Assembly (NCBI GenBank): GCA_947458455.1
Contig: CANGYJ010000001.1
Location: forward strand, 124,001 to 188,000
DNA: 64,000 bases
Direction: 5' to 3'
DNA from: Verrucomicrobiaceae bacterium
GTDB lineage: Bacteria; Verrucomicrobiota; Verrucomicrobiia; Verrucomicrobiales; Verrucomicrobiaceae
Of the stretch, positions 34,875 to 43,966 are shown piece after piece. The notes below the pieces were generated by a model. It saw only the letters and a program-made list of their open reading frames with translations, searched no databases and was not told where the DNA came from. Made by a program: the position numbers and the translations under genes. Every line of letters starts with the position of its first letter. The first letter of the stretch is position 1.

Positions 34875-36422
34875 ATGATTCGCCCCTTCCTTTTCAGCCT
34901 CCTCGCCGTTGTTTCTGCCTCCGCCGCCGAGACCGCCGTTTTTAAGATCAAAACGATGACGGCGCAGATGAAGTATGACACGAACGAGCTGCTTGCGGCT
35001 CCATCCCAGCCCGTGAAGATCGTTTTCGAGAATGGCGATGACCTGCCGCACAACCTCGTCTTTTGCCAGCCGGGCACGGACACGGCGGCGATGGCCTTGA
35101 AGCAGATGGAAAAGCCGGATGAGGCGCTGAAGCGGAACTGGCTGCCGGATGACAAGCGCATCTGGGCCCACTCGAAGATGCTCAATCCGCACGAGAAGCA
35201 GGAGCTGAGCTTCACCGCCCCGGAAAAGCCGGGCACCTATCCTTACGTCTGCACCTTTCCCGGCCACGCGATGACGATGCGCGGTGATCTGAAGGTGGCG
35301 GCGCAGGCGGAAGGTCTCCAGGACCTGCAATTTGCCCTTTATCTGGGCAGTTGGAAGCAGCTCCCTGATTTCTCCAAGCTCACGCCGCATCGCTCCGGCA
35401 AGGTGGAGGATAATCTGATCGCTGTGAAGCTCGACGACTACAAAAACGAGTTCGGCGTGGTCTTCACCGGGAAGCTGAATGCGGTGAAGAAGAGCCCGCA
35501 CCGGTTTTATCTGGCCAGTGATGATGGCGCACGAATCCTCATTGATGGGAAAACGGTGCTGGAGAGCGATGGCATCCATCCGGCCAGCAGCATCAAGGAA
35601 GGCTCGATCGTGCTGGAAAAAGGGACGCACGAGTTCCGGCTCGAATACTTCCAGGCAGCCGGAAATATCGAACTCTACACCGCCTACAAATCGGCGGCCT
35701 CGCAGATCACGCCGCTCTCGAAGTGGCTGCACCCGAACTGGAAGGGCGGGGCCAAAAAGGAGAAGGAATTCGATCCCATCCCGCTCGTGGTGAAGGACGA
35801 ACCGGTCATCTACCGCAATTTCATTCAAGGCGCGGGCAACCGCGCCATCGGCGTGGGGTATCCCGGCGGCGTGAACATCGCCTGGAGCGCGGAAAGCATG
35901 AATCTGGCGGTGCTTTGGCGCGGGGCTTTCATCGACGCGGGTCGCCACTGGAACTCTCGTGGAGGTGGTCACCAGCCGCCGCTGGGTTATGGCACCTGTC
36001 GCCCCACCGGCGAGGTCACGCCTGCGCTGCACATCACGGCGGATCCAGCCTCGGCGTGGCCGGTTTGGGACAAGGTGAAGCGCTACGAGGGCTTTCAATG
36101 GAAGGGCTACTCGCTCGATGCGAAGCGCAGCCCCAGCTTCCGCTACCTTTGGCATGAAGCGGAGGTCACGGAGAGCTTCGCCAGCGCCGGGGATGGGGCT
36201 CTCGCCTTGCTGCGCCGCGTGCAGATCAGCGGCAAGGTGCCAGCGAATGCCTGGTATCGTCTCGCCACCGGCAAGGTCACGGCTCAGGGTGAGGCTTTCC
36301 TCGTCGAGGAAGGGGGTACGAAGCTTCGGGTGAGCTGTGCAGGCGCACGGCTGGCAGGCAGCAATCTCGTCGTCGAGGCCCAAACAGGCCCGCTGAGCAT
36401 CCGCTACGAATGGTTGCCGTGA
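34875..36422 (+). CDS. Secreted cupredoxin-PA14 protein
   Basis: 515 residues with a signal peptide (IRPFLFSLLAVVSASAAE). A plastocyanin/azurin-like domain covers about 20-142, with ligands H59 and C126-H131-M135 spaced as in azurin (Cys-x4-His-x3-Met). A PA14-like domain follows (about 150-275: GVVFTGKLNAVKKSPHRFYLASDDGARILIDG). The C-terminal part (GVGYPGGVNIAWSAES, LWRGAFIDAGRHW) resembles a domain found in PVC-group secreted proteins with heme modules. Probably a periplasmic electron carrier tied to carbohydrate binding. An ATG at 34851 is possible. Confidence 0.82.
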   Translation: MIRPFLFSLLAVVSASAAETAVFKIKTMTAQMKYDTNELLAAPSQPVKIVFENGDDLPHNLVFCQPGTDTAAMALKQMEKPDEALKRNWLPDDKRIWAHSKMLNPHEKQELSFTAPEKPGTYPYVCTFPGHAMTMRGDLKVAAQAEGLQDLQFALYLGSWKQLPDFSKLTPHRSGKVEDNLIAVKLDDYKNEFGVVFTGKLNAVKKSPHRFYLASDDGARILIDGKTVLESDGIHPASSIKEGSIVLEKGTHEFRLEYFQAAGNIELYTAYKSAASQITPLSKWLHPNWKGGAKKEKEFDPIPLVVKDEPVIYRNFIQGAGNRAIGVGYPGGVNIAWSAESMNLAVLWRGAFIDAGRHWNSRGGGHQPPLGYGTCRPTGEVTPALHITADPASAWPVWDKVKRYEGFQWKGYSLDAKRSPSFRYLWHEAEVTESFASAGDGALALLRRVQISGKVPANAWYRLATGKVTAQGEAFLVEEGGTKLRVSCAGARLAGSNLVVEAQTGPLSIRYEWLP

Positions 36423-36470
36423 GGTGGTTGAAGAGATGAGGGATCAGGGATTGCATTCCCGCTGTGGTTC

Positions 36471-36648
36471 GTAGTTCGGGCTTTAGCCCGTTTAGAAGCG
36501 TCCAATCACGGCCTAAAGGCCGAACTACTAACAGGAGATCATTCACACACGATCGCTGAGCGATGCCCTGCGGGCAGGGGGCTTTAGCCCGCTGAGAAGC
36601 GTCCAATCACGGCCTAAAGGCCGAACTACAAACAGGAGATCATTCACA
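36471..36648. repeat. REP-like doublet, two copies
   Basis: Copy 1 (36471-36528) reads GTAGTTCGGGCTTTAGCCCG, a spacer, then GGCCTAAAGGCCGAACTAC: outer arms GTAGTTCGG/CCGAACTAC and two inner hairpins. The core of 69 bases (36479-36547) recurs at 36580-36648 with few changes; copy 2 lacks the left outer arm. The gap lies between two converging genes. Confidence 0.8.
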
Positions 36649-36703
36649 AACCCACGGGCTGTGAGTCATAAGGGTTAGCCCGCCTCTTCGGCATTCGATA
36701 TGT

Positions 36704-37402
36704 TCACTTCTCCGCCAGCACGGCTGCTACGGCGGGCTTGGCTTGAAGGAAGAGTTTCACACCTGCGGCGATGCCACGGGCGATCTTTTCCTGATGCTTC
36801 TCATCTTTCAGCCGGGTGGCTTCTTCGGGGTTGGTGAGGAAACCACATTCGACGAGCACGGCAGGGGAGGCGGCCTCTTCGATGACCACATAGTCACGCT
36901 CTTTGATGCCTCGGTTGTCGGCACGCGTTTCCTGGCACACGCAGCGCTGCACGGTGGCGGCCAGTTTTTCGCTGGTGGTGCCGTTTTCGCCCTTTTGCCC
37001 CGTTTTGCGCAGGGTGGAGAGAGAAGGCTTGCCGGCGAAGTAGGTCTCGATGCCGTTGGCGGAGGAACCGGAGCCATCCGTGTTGATGTGAACGCTCACG
37101 AAGGCCTCCGCGCCGTGCTTTTTCGTCAGCGCCGCCCGTTCTTCGAGGGGGAGGAAGGTATCCGTGTCTCGCGTCATCACCACGCGGAGGCCGGCGGCGA
37201 TCAATTCGTCCCGGAGTTGCTTGGCGATGGCCAGCGTGAGGTGCTTTTCGATGCCGCCATTCGATACCGCCCCGCCGTCATGGCCGCCGTGACCGGCATC
37301 GACAAGAACGACCGGGATTTTTTGCGTTTCGGCATCCCAGGGGCCGATTCGCGGCTTTTCGAGCGTCGCCACCTGATGCCCCAGCCACACAAGGGAGGCC
37401 AT
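36704..37402 (-). CDS. N-acetylmuramoyl-L-alanine amidase (Amidase_3)
   Basis: 232 residues from the ATG at 37402. The zinc enzyme motifs are present: VVLVDAGHGGHDGGAV (first His), the Glu region of EKHLTLAIAKQL, FVSVHINTDGSG (second His) and AVLVECGFLTNPEE (catalytic Glu). It cleaves the amide between muramic acid and stem peptide. A TTG at 37471 would add a hydrophobic stretch (VLLFCQTIASLSALGG) that makes a better membrane anchor, so the start is uncertain. The frame continues upstream as a shadow of the divergent LysM gene. Confidence 0.88.
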   Translation of the reverse strand: MASLVWLGHQVATLEKPRIGPWDAETQKIPVVLVDAGHGGHDGGAVSNGGIEKHLTLAIAKQLRDELIAAGLRVVMTRDTDTFLPLEERAALTKKHGAEAFVSVHINTDGSGSSANGIETYFAGKPSLSTLRKTGQKGENGTTSEKLAATVQRCVCQETRADNRGIKERDYVVIEEAASPAVLVECGFLTNPEEATRLKDEKHQEKIARGIAAGVKLFLQAKPAVAAVLAEK

Positions 37403-37465
37403 GGCTCCGCCCAGCGCCGAAAGTGAGGCGATGGTCTGGCAAAAAAGTAGGACTGGAGGTGGGAA

Positions 37466-37537
37466 TTTCAAAAATTTGTTAGGATGTCTAAAATATTTTA
37501 TTGATTTAACAACATGAAAAACTAAAATCATCATATT
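37466..37537. promoter_or_regulatory. AT-rich divergent promoter region
   Basis: A sharply AT-rich stretch (CTAAAATATTTTATTGATTTAAC and neighbours) between the amidase gene (minus) and the LysM gene (plus), in otherwise GC-rich DNA. Position and composition fit a divergent promoter for two cell-wall genes; no exact -35/-10 pair can be assigned. Confidence 0.5.
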
Positions 37538-38722
37538 ATGACGCCTCTGCCGCACTTTCTCCCAATCGGCTGCGCCCTGAGCCTGGGCCTTTGCCTCTCC
37601 GCTGCTGCTCAACCGGCGTCTTCCATGCCCACTGGCTACTCTTACATGCAGCCGCTGCCCACGGACTCTCCCATCCAGATGGCCCGGCTGAATTCCACGG
37701 TGCAGGATCATGACACTCGCCTGCGCCGGCTTGAAAAAGATGTCGCGGGCATCCGGGGCGGCTCCATCCGCCTCGCCAGCACCGACACGGCCTCCGCCAG
37801 CCTGCGCTCGCACACAACCTACATGGTGAAGCCCGGCGACAGCCTGTGGGCCATCGCCAGTCGCCACCGCTGTAGCCCCGGCGAGATCATTCAGCTCAAC
37901 CGGCTGAAGGGCGACACCGTGCTCCTCGGCCAGCAGCTGCTTATTCCTGGCCCTCATGGCAGTGCCAGCAGCAGCACCACGCAGACGACTTACAAGCCCT
38001 ACTACCACGATGTGCGGCCAGGAGATAGCTCCAGCGGCATCGCCAAAAGGTATGGGGTGAGCCGTCAGTCCCTCATGGAAGCCAATCCGCGAGTCGATTT
38101 CGGCGGCGGTCTCATCCCCGGCTCCCGCGTGATCATTCCAGGGAAGGGGACTCGCGTTACGACCGGTCCAGCCCTCACCGCGAGCAGTTCTTCCAGCAGC
38201 GGAAGCTACACCGTGAAGCCAGGCGATAGCCTCAAGGCCATCGCCATCCGCCATGGCACCAGCACGGCGAATCTCGCCTCGCTCAACGGCATCGAGGACG
38301 CCAACAAGCTCGTCGTCGGCCAGCGACTCGTTTTGCCCGGTGGCAAAGTCGTCTCCTCCAACCGCTCCGTGGCCTCCTCGAAGCCCAAACCCGTCTCCAA
38401 ACCTTCCGCCCAGGCTTCCAGCGACACCGTCCCGATGCCCGGCGTGGGCCTGCCAGATGGGATTCCACCACCTTCGAGTGTCGCTCTGCCTTCGAACACC
38501 ATTGCCGAACCGAAAAAGTCCACGCCACCTCCTGCCAACACGCACCGTGGCGTGCTCGCCTACCGGGTCGATAATACCGACAACATCGAAAGCATCGCCA
38601 GCCAGTTCAGCACCACGCCAGCCCGCATCCGCGAGATGAATCACCTCCAGTCCACGACCAAACTGAACGCGGGCGATGAGATCATGGTGCCCGCTCTCGG
38701 AGCCGTCTCCGTTGGCAACTAA
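37538..38722 (+). CDS. Secreted protein with four LysM domains
   Basis: 394 residues with a signal peptide (LPIGCALSLGLCLSAAA). Four LysM modules: about 93-135 (YMVKPGDSLWAIASRH), 151-195 (DVRPGDSSSGIAKRYGVS), 217-262 (YTVKPGDSLKAIAIRHGTS) and a divergent 340-385 (YRVDNTDNIESIASQF). Ser/Pro-rich linkers join them and no catalytic domain is present. It should bind peptidoglycan. A short helical stretch near 45-60 may be a coiled coil. Divergent from the amidase gene, suggesting joint control. Confidence 0.9.
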   Translation: MTPLPHFLPIGCALSLGLCLSAAAQPASSMPTGYSYMQPLPTDSPIQMARLNSTVQDHDTRLRRLEKDVAGIRGGSIRLASTDTASASLRSHTTYMVKPGDSLWAIASRHRCSPGEIIQLNRLKGDTVLLGQQLLIPGPHGSASSSTTQTTYKPYYHDVRPGDSSSGIAKRYGVSRQSLMEANPRVDFGGGLIPGSRVIIPGKGTRVTTGPALTASSSSSSGSYTVKPGDSLKAIAIRHGTSTANLASLNGIEDANKLVVGQRLVLPGGKVVSSNRSVASSKPKPVSKPSAQASSDTVPMPGVGLPDGIPPPSSVALPSNTIAEPKKSTPPPANTHRGVLAYRVDNTDNIESIASQFSTTPARIREMNHLQSTTKLNAGDEIMVPALGAVSVGN

Positions 38723-38939
38723 TCTGCATTCTCACACCTACCATGCTGCACCTGCTCATGGGGTTGCCGCAATGGGGCAGAGGAGCAGAGGCCGCAGAGA
38801 TGAAAACAGACGCAGCCTTTTGTGACCCTAGTGCATTGCCCTGAGGAAATAATCAGCGTGAGAAACTCGGGCTAAAGACACCAGTTTCAGATCCCTTGGA
38901 ACTTGGAAACAAGAACCAAGAACCTGAATCGAAAGCGCC

Positions 38940-40499
38940 TTACCGGCGCTTCTTCTTCCGGCCTGTCATGATGCCGCGGGCCTTGTCTTCCTCGTCGAGC
39001 ACCGTGGTGTATTTGTAGCTGAAACCTTCCAGCTTCCGGCGGGGAATCTTCTGGCTGATGAGGCGCTCGATGGAGGCCACATTCATGATTTCATCGGCGG
39101 CAAAAAGCGTGAAGGCATCGCCCTCTTTTTGGGCGCGGCCGGTGCGACCGATGCGATGCACATAGTCCTCGCTGTGCTCGGGGACCATGTAGTTGATGAC
39201 GTGCGTCACGCCGCTGATGTCCAGGCCGCGAGCGGCGAGGTCGGTGGCGACGATGATTTCGAATGCACCCTCGCGGAAGCCTTTGAGCGCCTTTTCGCGA
39301 TCCTTCTGGCCGATGTCGCTGTGCATCACGGCGGCTTTGTATTCGCCGGTGCGTTCGATGGCGGAATAAAGCTGATCCGCCTGCGCTTTCGTGCGGGTGA
39401 AGATCATCATGCTCTCGAAATGCGTCTGCTTCAAAATGGCGAGCAGCAGTTCCTGGCGCTGATCGCTGGCCACCGGATACATGTAATGGCTGACGGTCTC
39501 TGCGGCGGAGAAGCGGATGCCCACTTCGACGCTTTCGGGTTCTTTCAGGGCAAAGTCCGCCAGGCTCTTGATCTGCGGTGGCATGGTGGCGCTGAAAAAC
39601 AGCGTCTGGCGGGTGGCGGGCGTCTTTTCGACGATCCGGCGCACGTCGGGGAGGAATCCCATGTCCAGCATGCGGTCCACTTCATCGAGGATGAGGATTT
39701 CCACGCCGCGCAGGTCCGCGATGCCTTCCTGCATGAAATCCAGTAGGCGCCCCGGAGTCGCGACGACAATGTCCACGCCTTCCTGCAGACCTTTGCGCTG
39801 CTTTTCATAGCCCACGCCACCGTGGACCAGAAGGACACGCAGTCCGGTGTGCTTGCCGTATTTCTCAAACTGCTCCACGACCTGCGCCGCGAGTTCGCGA
39901 ACGGGTTCCAGCACGAGGCAGCGGAAGGTTCCCGGGGCACCCAGTCGATGGAGCGCGGGCAAAGCAAAGGCCGCCGTCTTCCCCGTGCCGGTTTGGGAGG
40001 CGCCGACGAGGTCTTTGCCGGTCAAAATGATCGGAATGGACTTCTCTTGGATGGTGGTGGGCTTGTCGTAGCCTGTTTCACGCACCGCCGCGAGGACGGC
40101 GGGCGAAAGGCCCAGCACTTCCCAGTTGGGAGGGTAGGGGCCTTCGGGCACAGGTGGCGGGGCGGGTGGCGGCACCGGGGCGTGGTTTTCACGCTCGGGC
40201 TTGGCCTCACGAGGCGCACGGCCACGCTCAGGGCGGTCACTGCGAGGACCCCGGTCACGCGGCGGACGGTCGCCGCGTGGCTTGCCGCCTTCGCGATGGC
40301 CTTCCTTGGATGCTTCATGCGCAGGACGTTTGTGAGCGTGAATCGTCGCCGGATGGTCGGGGTGCGGCACATGCGCTTCCTTGGCCAGCTCCTTCACGAC
40401 GGGTTGCTTCATTCTCAGCACCTTCTTCAGGCCCGACTTCAATCGGCTGAACAGGGAGGGTTTTTTCGGGGCGTGGTCGGGGCGGCGTGGGGTGGTCAC
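38940..40499 (-). CDS. DEAD-box RNA helicase (RhlE-like)
   Basis: 519 residues from a GTG at 40499. A basic, disordered N-terminal arm (PKKPSLFSRLKSGLKKVL, then Arg/Pro-rich repeats to about 120) leads to the helicase core: Q motif near PTTIQEKSIPI, ASQTGTGKTAAF (Walker A), VATPGR, DEVDRMLD (DEAD-motif variant DEVD), SATMP, and HRIGRTGRAQKEG. A short basic tail RKKKRR ends it. DEVD in place of DEAD is known in this family. The GC-rich third positions support coding back to 40499; an ATG at 40412 with AAGG upstream is the alternative. Confidence 0.9.
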   Translation of the reverse strand: MTTPRRPDHAPKKPSLFSRLKSGLKKVLRMKQPVVKELAKEAHVPHPDHPATIHAHKRPAHEASKEGHREGGKPRGDRPPRDRGPRSDRPERGRAPREAKPERENHAPVPPPAPPPVPEGPYPPNWEVLGLSPAVLAAVRETGYDKPTTIQEKSIPIILTGKDLVGASQTGTGKTAAFALPALHRLGAPGTFRCLVLEPVRELAAQVVEQFEKYGKHTGLRVLLVHGGVGYEKQRKGLQEGVDIVVATPGRLLDFMQEGIADLRGVEILILDEVDRMLDMGFLPDVRRIVEKTPATRQTLFFSATMPPQIKSLADFALKEPESVEVGIRFSAAETVSHYMYPVASDQRQELLLAILKQTHFESMMIFTRTKAQADQLYSAIERTGEYKAAVMHSDIGQKDREKALKGFREGAFEIIVATDLAARGLDISGVTHVINYMVPEHSEDYVHRIGRTGRAQKEGDAFTLFAADEIMNVASIERLISQKIPRRKLEGFSYKYTTVLDEEDKARGIMTGRKKKRR

Positions 40500-40643
40500 A
40501 ATCAGAACGGGAGGAATGGGGCCGTCCCTATCGGCCAGCTTGGCGGACAATGCAAACCCGCATCCGCCGCGTGAATTTGCCGCGTAAACCGGGAACAATC
40601 CTCTTGCCCCATCGCCTCACGTTTTCATACTCGCCCCGCCCTC

Positions 40644-42035
40644 ATGTCCACCATTTCGTATCTCCCCGGAAAAGAGCCTCATCCACGCGAACACCGCCTG
40701 ATCTTCAAAAACGTCGATCGTGTCGGCTGGAATACCTCCATCGACTGCGCCATTGCCGACGGCGGTTACGAGATGCTCAAAAAGGCTCTCAAGATGGAGC
40801 GCAGCGCCATCACCAACGAAGTGAAGGCCAGCGGCCTGCGTGGCCGTGGCGGTGCGGGCTTCCCCACTGGCGTGAAGTGGGGCTTCATCCCGCCCACGAA
40901 CACCAAGCCCGTCTATCTCATCTGCAACGCCGACGAATCCGAGCCCGGCACCTTCAAAGACCGCTACATCCTCCATCAAGATCCGCATCAGCTCATCGAG
41001 GGCATGACCATCGCCTGCTTCGCCGTCGGGGCCAAGCTCGCCTACATCTACATCCGCGAGGAATTCCCCCAGGCCGCCATCATCGTCGAAAAAGCCATCG
41101 CGGAGGCCCACGCGAAAGGTTTCCTCGGCAAAAACATCCAGGGCAGCGGCTTTGACTGCGAAATCTACGTCCACCGCGGCGCCGGAGCCTACATCTGCGG
41201 TGAAGAGACCGGCCTCATCGAGTCCCTCGAAGGCAAGCGCCCCTACCCGCGCATCAAGCCGCCGTATTTCCCCGCTGCGCTCGGTCTCTACATGAGTCCC
41301 ACCATCGTCAACAACGTGGAGTCCCTCTGCCATGTGAAACACATCCTCCAGATGGGCGGCGCGGAATACGCCAAGCTCGGCACGCCGAACAACACCGGCA
41401 CCCGCATCCTTTGCGTCAGCGGTGATGTGCAAAAGCCCGGTTACTACGAGATCCAAGTCGGTAAGCTCACCATGGGCGAGGTGATTGAAGATCTCTGCGG
41501 CGGCCTCAAACCCGGTCGCAAACTGAAAGCCATCATCCCCGGCGGCAGCTCCGCCAAAGTCCTGCGTGCCGATGAAACCTTCAAAATGAAGGACGGCCGC
41601 GAACTCACCATCATGGACATCCCGATGGACTTCGACACCATGGCCGCCTGCGGCACCATGGCCGGCTCCGGCGGCGTCATCATCATGGACGACAGCCGCA
41701 GCATGAGCTGGGTCATCAACAACCTGAACAACTTCTACGCCCACGAAAGCTGCGGCCAGTGCACCCCCTGCCGTGAAGGCAGCCTGTGGATGAAAAAGAT
41801 CAGCGACCGCATCGTCAGCGGTCAGGCCAGCCCCGATGATGTGGACACCCTGGAGCAAGTCGCCGTGCAAATCGACGGCCGCACCATCTGCGCCTTCGGC
41901 GAAGCCAGCGCTTGGCCCACGCAGTCCTTCGTCCGCAAATTCCGTGACGAACTCAAAGCCGACTGTCAAGCCGACCTCGCCGGACAGATCGTCAACAGCG
42001 AAGGCAAGGTGGCTGCTGCCAGCGTGGAAGCCTAA
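40644..42035 (+). CDS. nuoF: NADH-quinone oxidoreductase subunit NuoF
   Basis: 463 residues. GRGGAGFPTGVKWGF and GEETGLIESLEGKRP are the FMN and NADH binding motifs; ESCGQCTPCREG with C370, C373, C376 and a fourth Cys at 416 ligates the N3 [4Fe-4S] cluster. The enzyme part passes electrons from NADH into complex I. It is alone: no nuoE or nuoG adjoins it, and the divergent neighbour is an RNA helicase. It may serve the main complex from a separate locus or be part of a hydrogenase-like complex. Confidence 0.93.
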   Translation: MSTISYLPGKEPHPREHRLIFKNVDRVGWNTSIDCAIADGGYEMLKKALKMERSAITNEVKASGLRGRGGAGFPTGVKWGFIPPTNTKPVYLICNADESEPGTFKDRYILHQDPHQLIEGMTIACFAVGAKLAYIYIREEFPQAAIIVEKAIAEAHAKGFLGKNIQGSGFDCEIYVHRGAGAYICGEETGLIESLEGKRPYPRIKPPYFPAALGLYMSPTIVNNVESLCHVKHILQMGGAEYAKLGTPNNTGTRILCVSGDVQKPGYYEIQVGKLTMGEVIEDLCGGLKPGRKLKAIIPGGSSAKVLRADETFKMKDGRELTIMDIPMDFDTMAACGTMAGSGGVIIMDDSRSMSWVINNLNNFYAHESCGQCTPCREGSLWMKKISDRIVSGQASPDDVDTLEQVAVQIDGRTICAFGEASAWPTQSFVRKFRDELKADCQADLAGQIVNSEGKVAAASVEA

Positions 42036-42612
42036 CCGCTCCTGCGTCAGAAAGTGGAACAGGTTTTTAACCTGTTCTTCGTTCTTGGCTCGCTTCGCGG
42101 CTCTGCAGAAGCCTGGTCAGGAGTTCCATGTTGAATGTTCAGCGTTGAACGTTCGATGTTCCTTCCGCCCATTCTGACCAATCCATTCCACCACAGACCT
42201 GCCCGCAGTGCTACGCCGCAGCGTTGCAGGCGGGGGGCACGGAGGGACACAGAAGAAGACTTGGAGTTGTAAGGCGTCAGACGGGAGTGCGGACGCCCTC
42301 GTCCGCCGAGCTTCGTTTTTTCGATCAGGCCCAAATAGGTCCCCCGCAATACACGCCCGCATCGCTGCGCGAAGCTCTGCGGGCGGGGACGATGAGTGGG
42401 GGACTTGGAGACCATGAGACTTTGATAAGGCGGCGGGGGGGCTGATGGCTCGGTGGCACGCTTGTGGTGGCGAAATGGATGCAACCCGCCCTCACTTATA
42501 AAAAACGAAAGTTACAACCGGCGGGTAAGGGCAGGCGTCTCTCCCATGCACCTCCTTGGGGCGGTGTATTGCACAGCTAAACCAACCCTACCCAACCCCC
42601 ATTCATTAAACC
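42036..42612. other. Intergenic region with dispersed repeats, 577 bases
   Basis: No gene supported. It contains a TTGAATGTTCAGCGTTGAACGTTC stretch (42130-42155), a copy of the CTACGC..AGCGTTGCAGGCGGG word (42210-42234), and an ACCCGCC/GGCGGGT inverted pair (42484-42490 and 42520-42526) around an AT-rich core just ahead of the fasciclin gene, where the promoter is expected. Confidence 0.55.
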
Positions 42613-43107
42613 ATGAAACGTATCCTCTCTCTTGCCTTTGCTGCGCTGCTCATCAGCACACCCTCTTCAAAGTCCTTTGCTGCGGAGGCTGCCGATCAAC
42701 CCACCGTCGTCGCCATTGCGGCTGGTAATGCCGATTTCTCCACCCTCGTGGCCGCCGTCAAGGCCGCAGGTCTTGCCGAAACCCTGAGTGGGAAAGGTCC
42801 ATTCACCGTTTTTGCCCCGACCAATGAGGCCTTTGCCAAGCTGCCAGCCGGTACGGTGGACTCCCTGCTCAAGCCCGAAAACAAAGCCAAGCTCGCCAGC
42901 ATCCTGACCTACCACGTGGTGGCAGCGAAGGTCATGGCTGCGGACGTCAAGACCAGCAAGGTGAAGACCGTGCAAGGGGGAGAACTCGATGTGGTGGTGA
43001 AAGACGGCGCCGTGACTGTGGACGGAGCCATGGTCGTCAAGACTGACATCGTCGGCTCCAATGGCGTGATCCACGTCATTGATGCCGTGGTGCTCCCGAA
43101 AGAGTAA
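42613..43107 (+). CDS. Secreted fasciclin-domain (beta-Ig-H3/FAS1) protein
   Basis: 164 residues: signal peptide at 1-23 ([21 protein letters not shown]), then one FAS1 domain (about 28-164) with the H1 motif [15 protein letters not shown], the YHVV segment and the final [14 protein letters not shown]2 motif. FAS1 domains mediate adhesion or matrix contacts. Single-gene unit followed by a hairpin terminator. Confidence 0.94.
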   Translation: MKRILSLAFAALLISTPSSKSFAAEAADQPTVVAIAAGNADFSTLVAAVKAAGLAETLSGKGPFTVFAPTNEAFAKLPAGTVDSLLKPENKAKLASILTYHVVAAKVMAADVKTSKVKTVQGGELDVVVKDGAVTVDGAMVVKTDIVGSNGVIHVIDAVVLPKE

Positions 43108-43146
43108 GCCGGACATCTAAACTGTCCGCCCATGGATGAACCTGAG

Positions 43147-43180
43147 AAGACCTTGGGCGAAAGCCAAGGGTCTTATTTCT
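43147..43180 (+). terminator. Rho-independent terminator after the fasciclin gene
   Basis: An imperfect stem AAGACC-TTGG...CCAA-GGGTCTT (two single-base bulges) closed by GAAA, followed by ATTTCT. It starts about 40 bases after the stop codon at 43107. Confidence 0.6.
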
Positions 43181-43261
43181 GGGAGTGACCGGCCGCCCAC
43201 AAACGGCGGTCCATCCCTCGTTTGAGATGCATTTGAACTCTGCTGCCCTAAAGTCGTAACC

Positions 43262-43597
43262 TTGAACACCGCACTGATCTATTTGAATGCCCTGTCCTTC
43301 ATCGGATACGGAACAGCATGCTTCCTTTCGAGTCGGATGAGACGGGAGTTCATACGCTACCGACTGGGTGCCCAGCGAGTGTGGGTGGGCTTATTGCAGT
43401 GGGGCGCGGGAATAAGCCTGCTGGCGGGCATGTGGGTGCCATGGATGGGGCAGGCAGCGGCGGGTGGTCTGGCCCTGATGATGCTAGTGGCCGTGGGGGT
43501 GCGTATTCAAATACGCGACGGCGTGTGGCAAACGATGCCAGCGCTTTTTTATCTGATGCTGAATGCCTACCTTTGCCTGGGTGGATTCGAAAGCTGA
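43262..43597 (+). CDS. DoxX-like small membrane protein (1)
   Basis: 111 residues from a TTG start, with four hydrophobic helices (IYLNALSFIGYGTACFL; VGLLQWGAGISLLAGMW; GGLALMMLVAVGVRI; PALFYLMLNAYLCLGGF). The GISLLAGMW and RIQIRDG features fit DoxX-like proteins, membrane proteins sometimes linked to redox or sulfur metabolism. It converges on a second DoxX-like gene with six bases between the stop codons. Confidence 0.75.
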   Translation: MNTALIYLNALSFIGYGTACFLSSRMRREFIRYRLGAQRVWVGLLQWGAGISLLAGMWVPWMGQAAAGGLALMMLVAVGVRIQIRDGVWQTMPALFYLMLNAYLCLGGFES

Positions 43598-43603
43598 GGC
43601 TGC

Positions 43604-43966
43604 CTACAGCTGGGCGATGGCGATGCACAAGGCGAGCACCGCCAAGGATGGCACGGCCTTGCTGACGGGGTCTTTGACCTTGAGATGCATCAAGAAGGCT
43701 CCAAGCATCAGGGTGCCCATGCCCATCGCGGCAGGTTGTGCGAGATGCGGAATCCAGATGGAGGCGAGGAGGGCGAGAGCCAGGCCGATCTTGAGAAGGC
43801 CGATAAGGCAGAAGACGGGGAAGGGTAATCCGTAAACGGCGAACTCCTCACGCATGGTCTTCGCGTTTCCGCCCCGGTAGGCGGTGGCTTTTCCTGAGCG
43901 CAAGAGCCACACATTTAGAATGCCGAGAGACACGATGAGTTTCAGAGCGATGAGGAGGTAGTTCAT
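43604..43966 (-). CDS. DoxX-like small membrane protein (2)
   Basis: 120 residues with four hydrophobic helices (LLIALKLIVSLGILNVWLL; FCLIGLLKIGLALALLASIW; MGMGTLMLGAFLM; LAVLALCIAIAQL). The LKIGLALALLASIW core resembles that of the convergent gene. The frame is open to 44167, but membrane-protein sequence starts at MNYLL, so 43966 is the start. Function unknown; the tail-to-tail pairing suggests an old inverted duplication. Confidence 0.75.
   Translation of the reverse strand: MNYLLIALKLIVSLGILNVWLLRSGKATAYRGGNAKTMREEFAVYGLPFPVFCLIGLLKIGLALALLASIWIPHLAQPAAMGMGTLMLGAFLMHLKVKDPVSKAVPSLAVLALCIAIAQL

Noticed and set aside
32576-34945. Plus-strand frame of 789 codons across the kinase, clpS and GYF genes
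   Set aside because: Runs antisense through three genes with clear family motifs and starts in a tandem repeat.
34515-36383. Minus-strand frame of 622 codons opposite the cupredoxin gene
   Set aside because: Arg/His-rich shadow; the plus strand holds a signal peptide and copper ligands.
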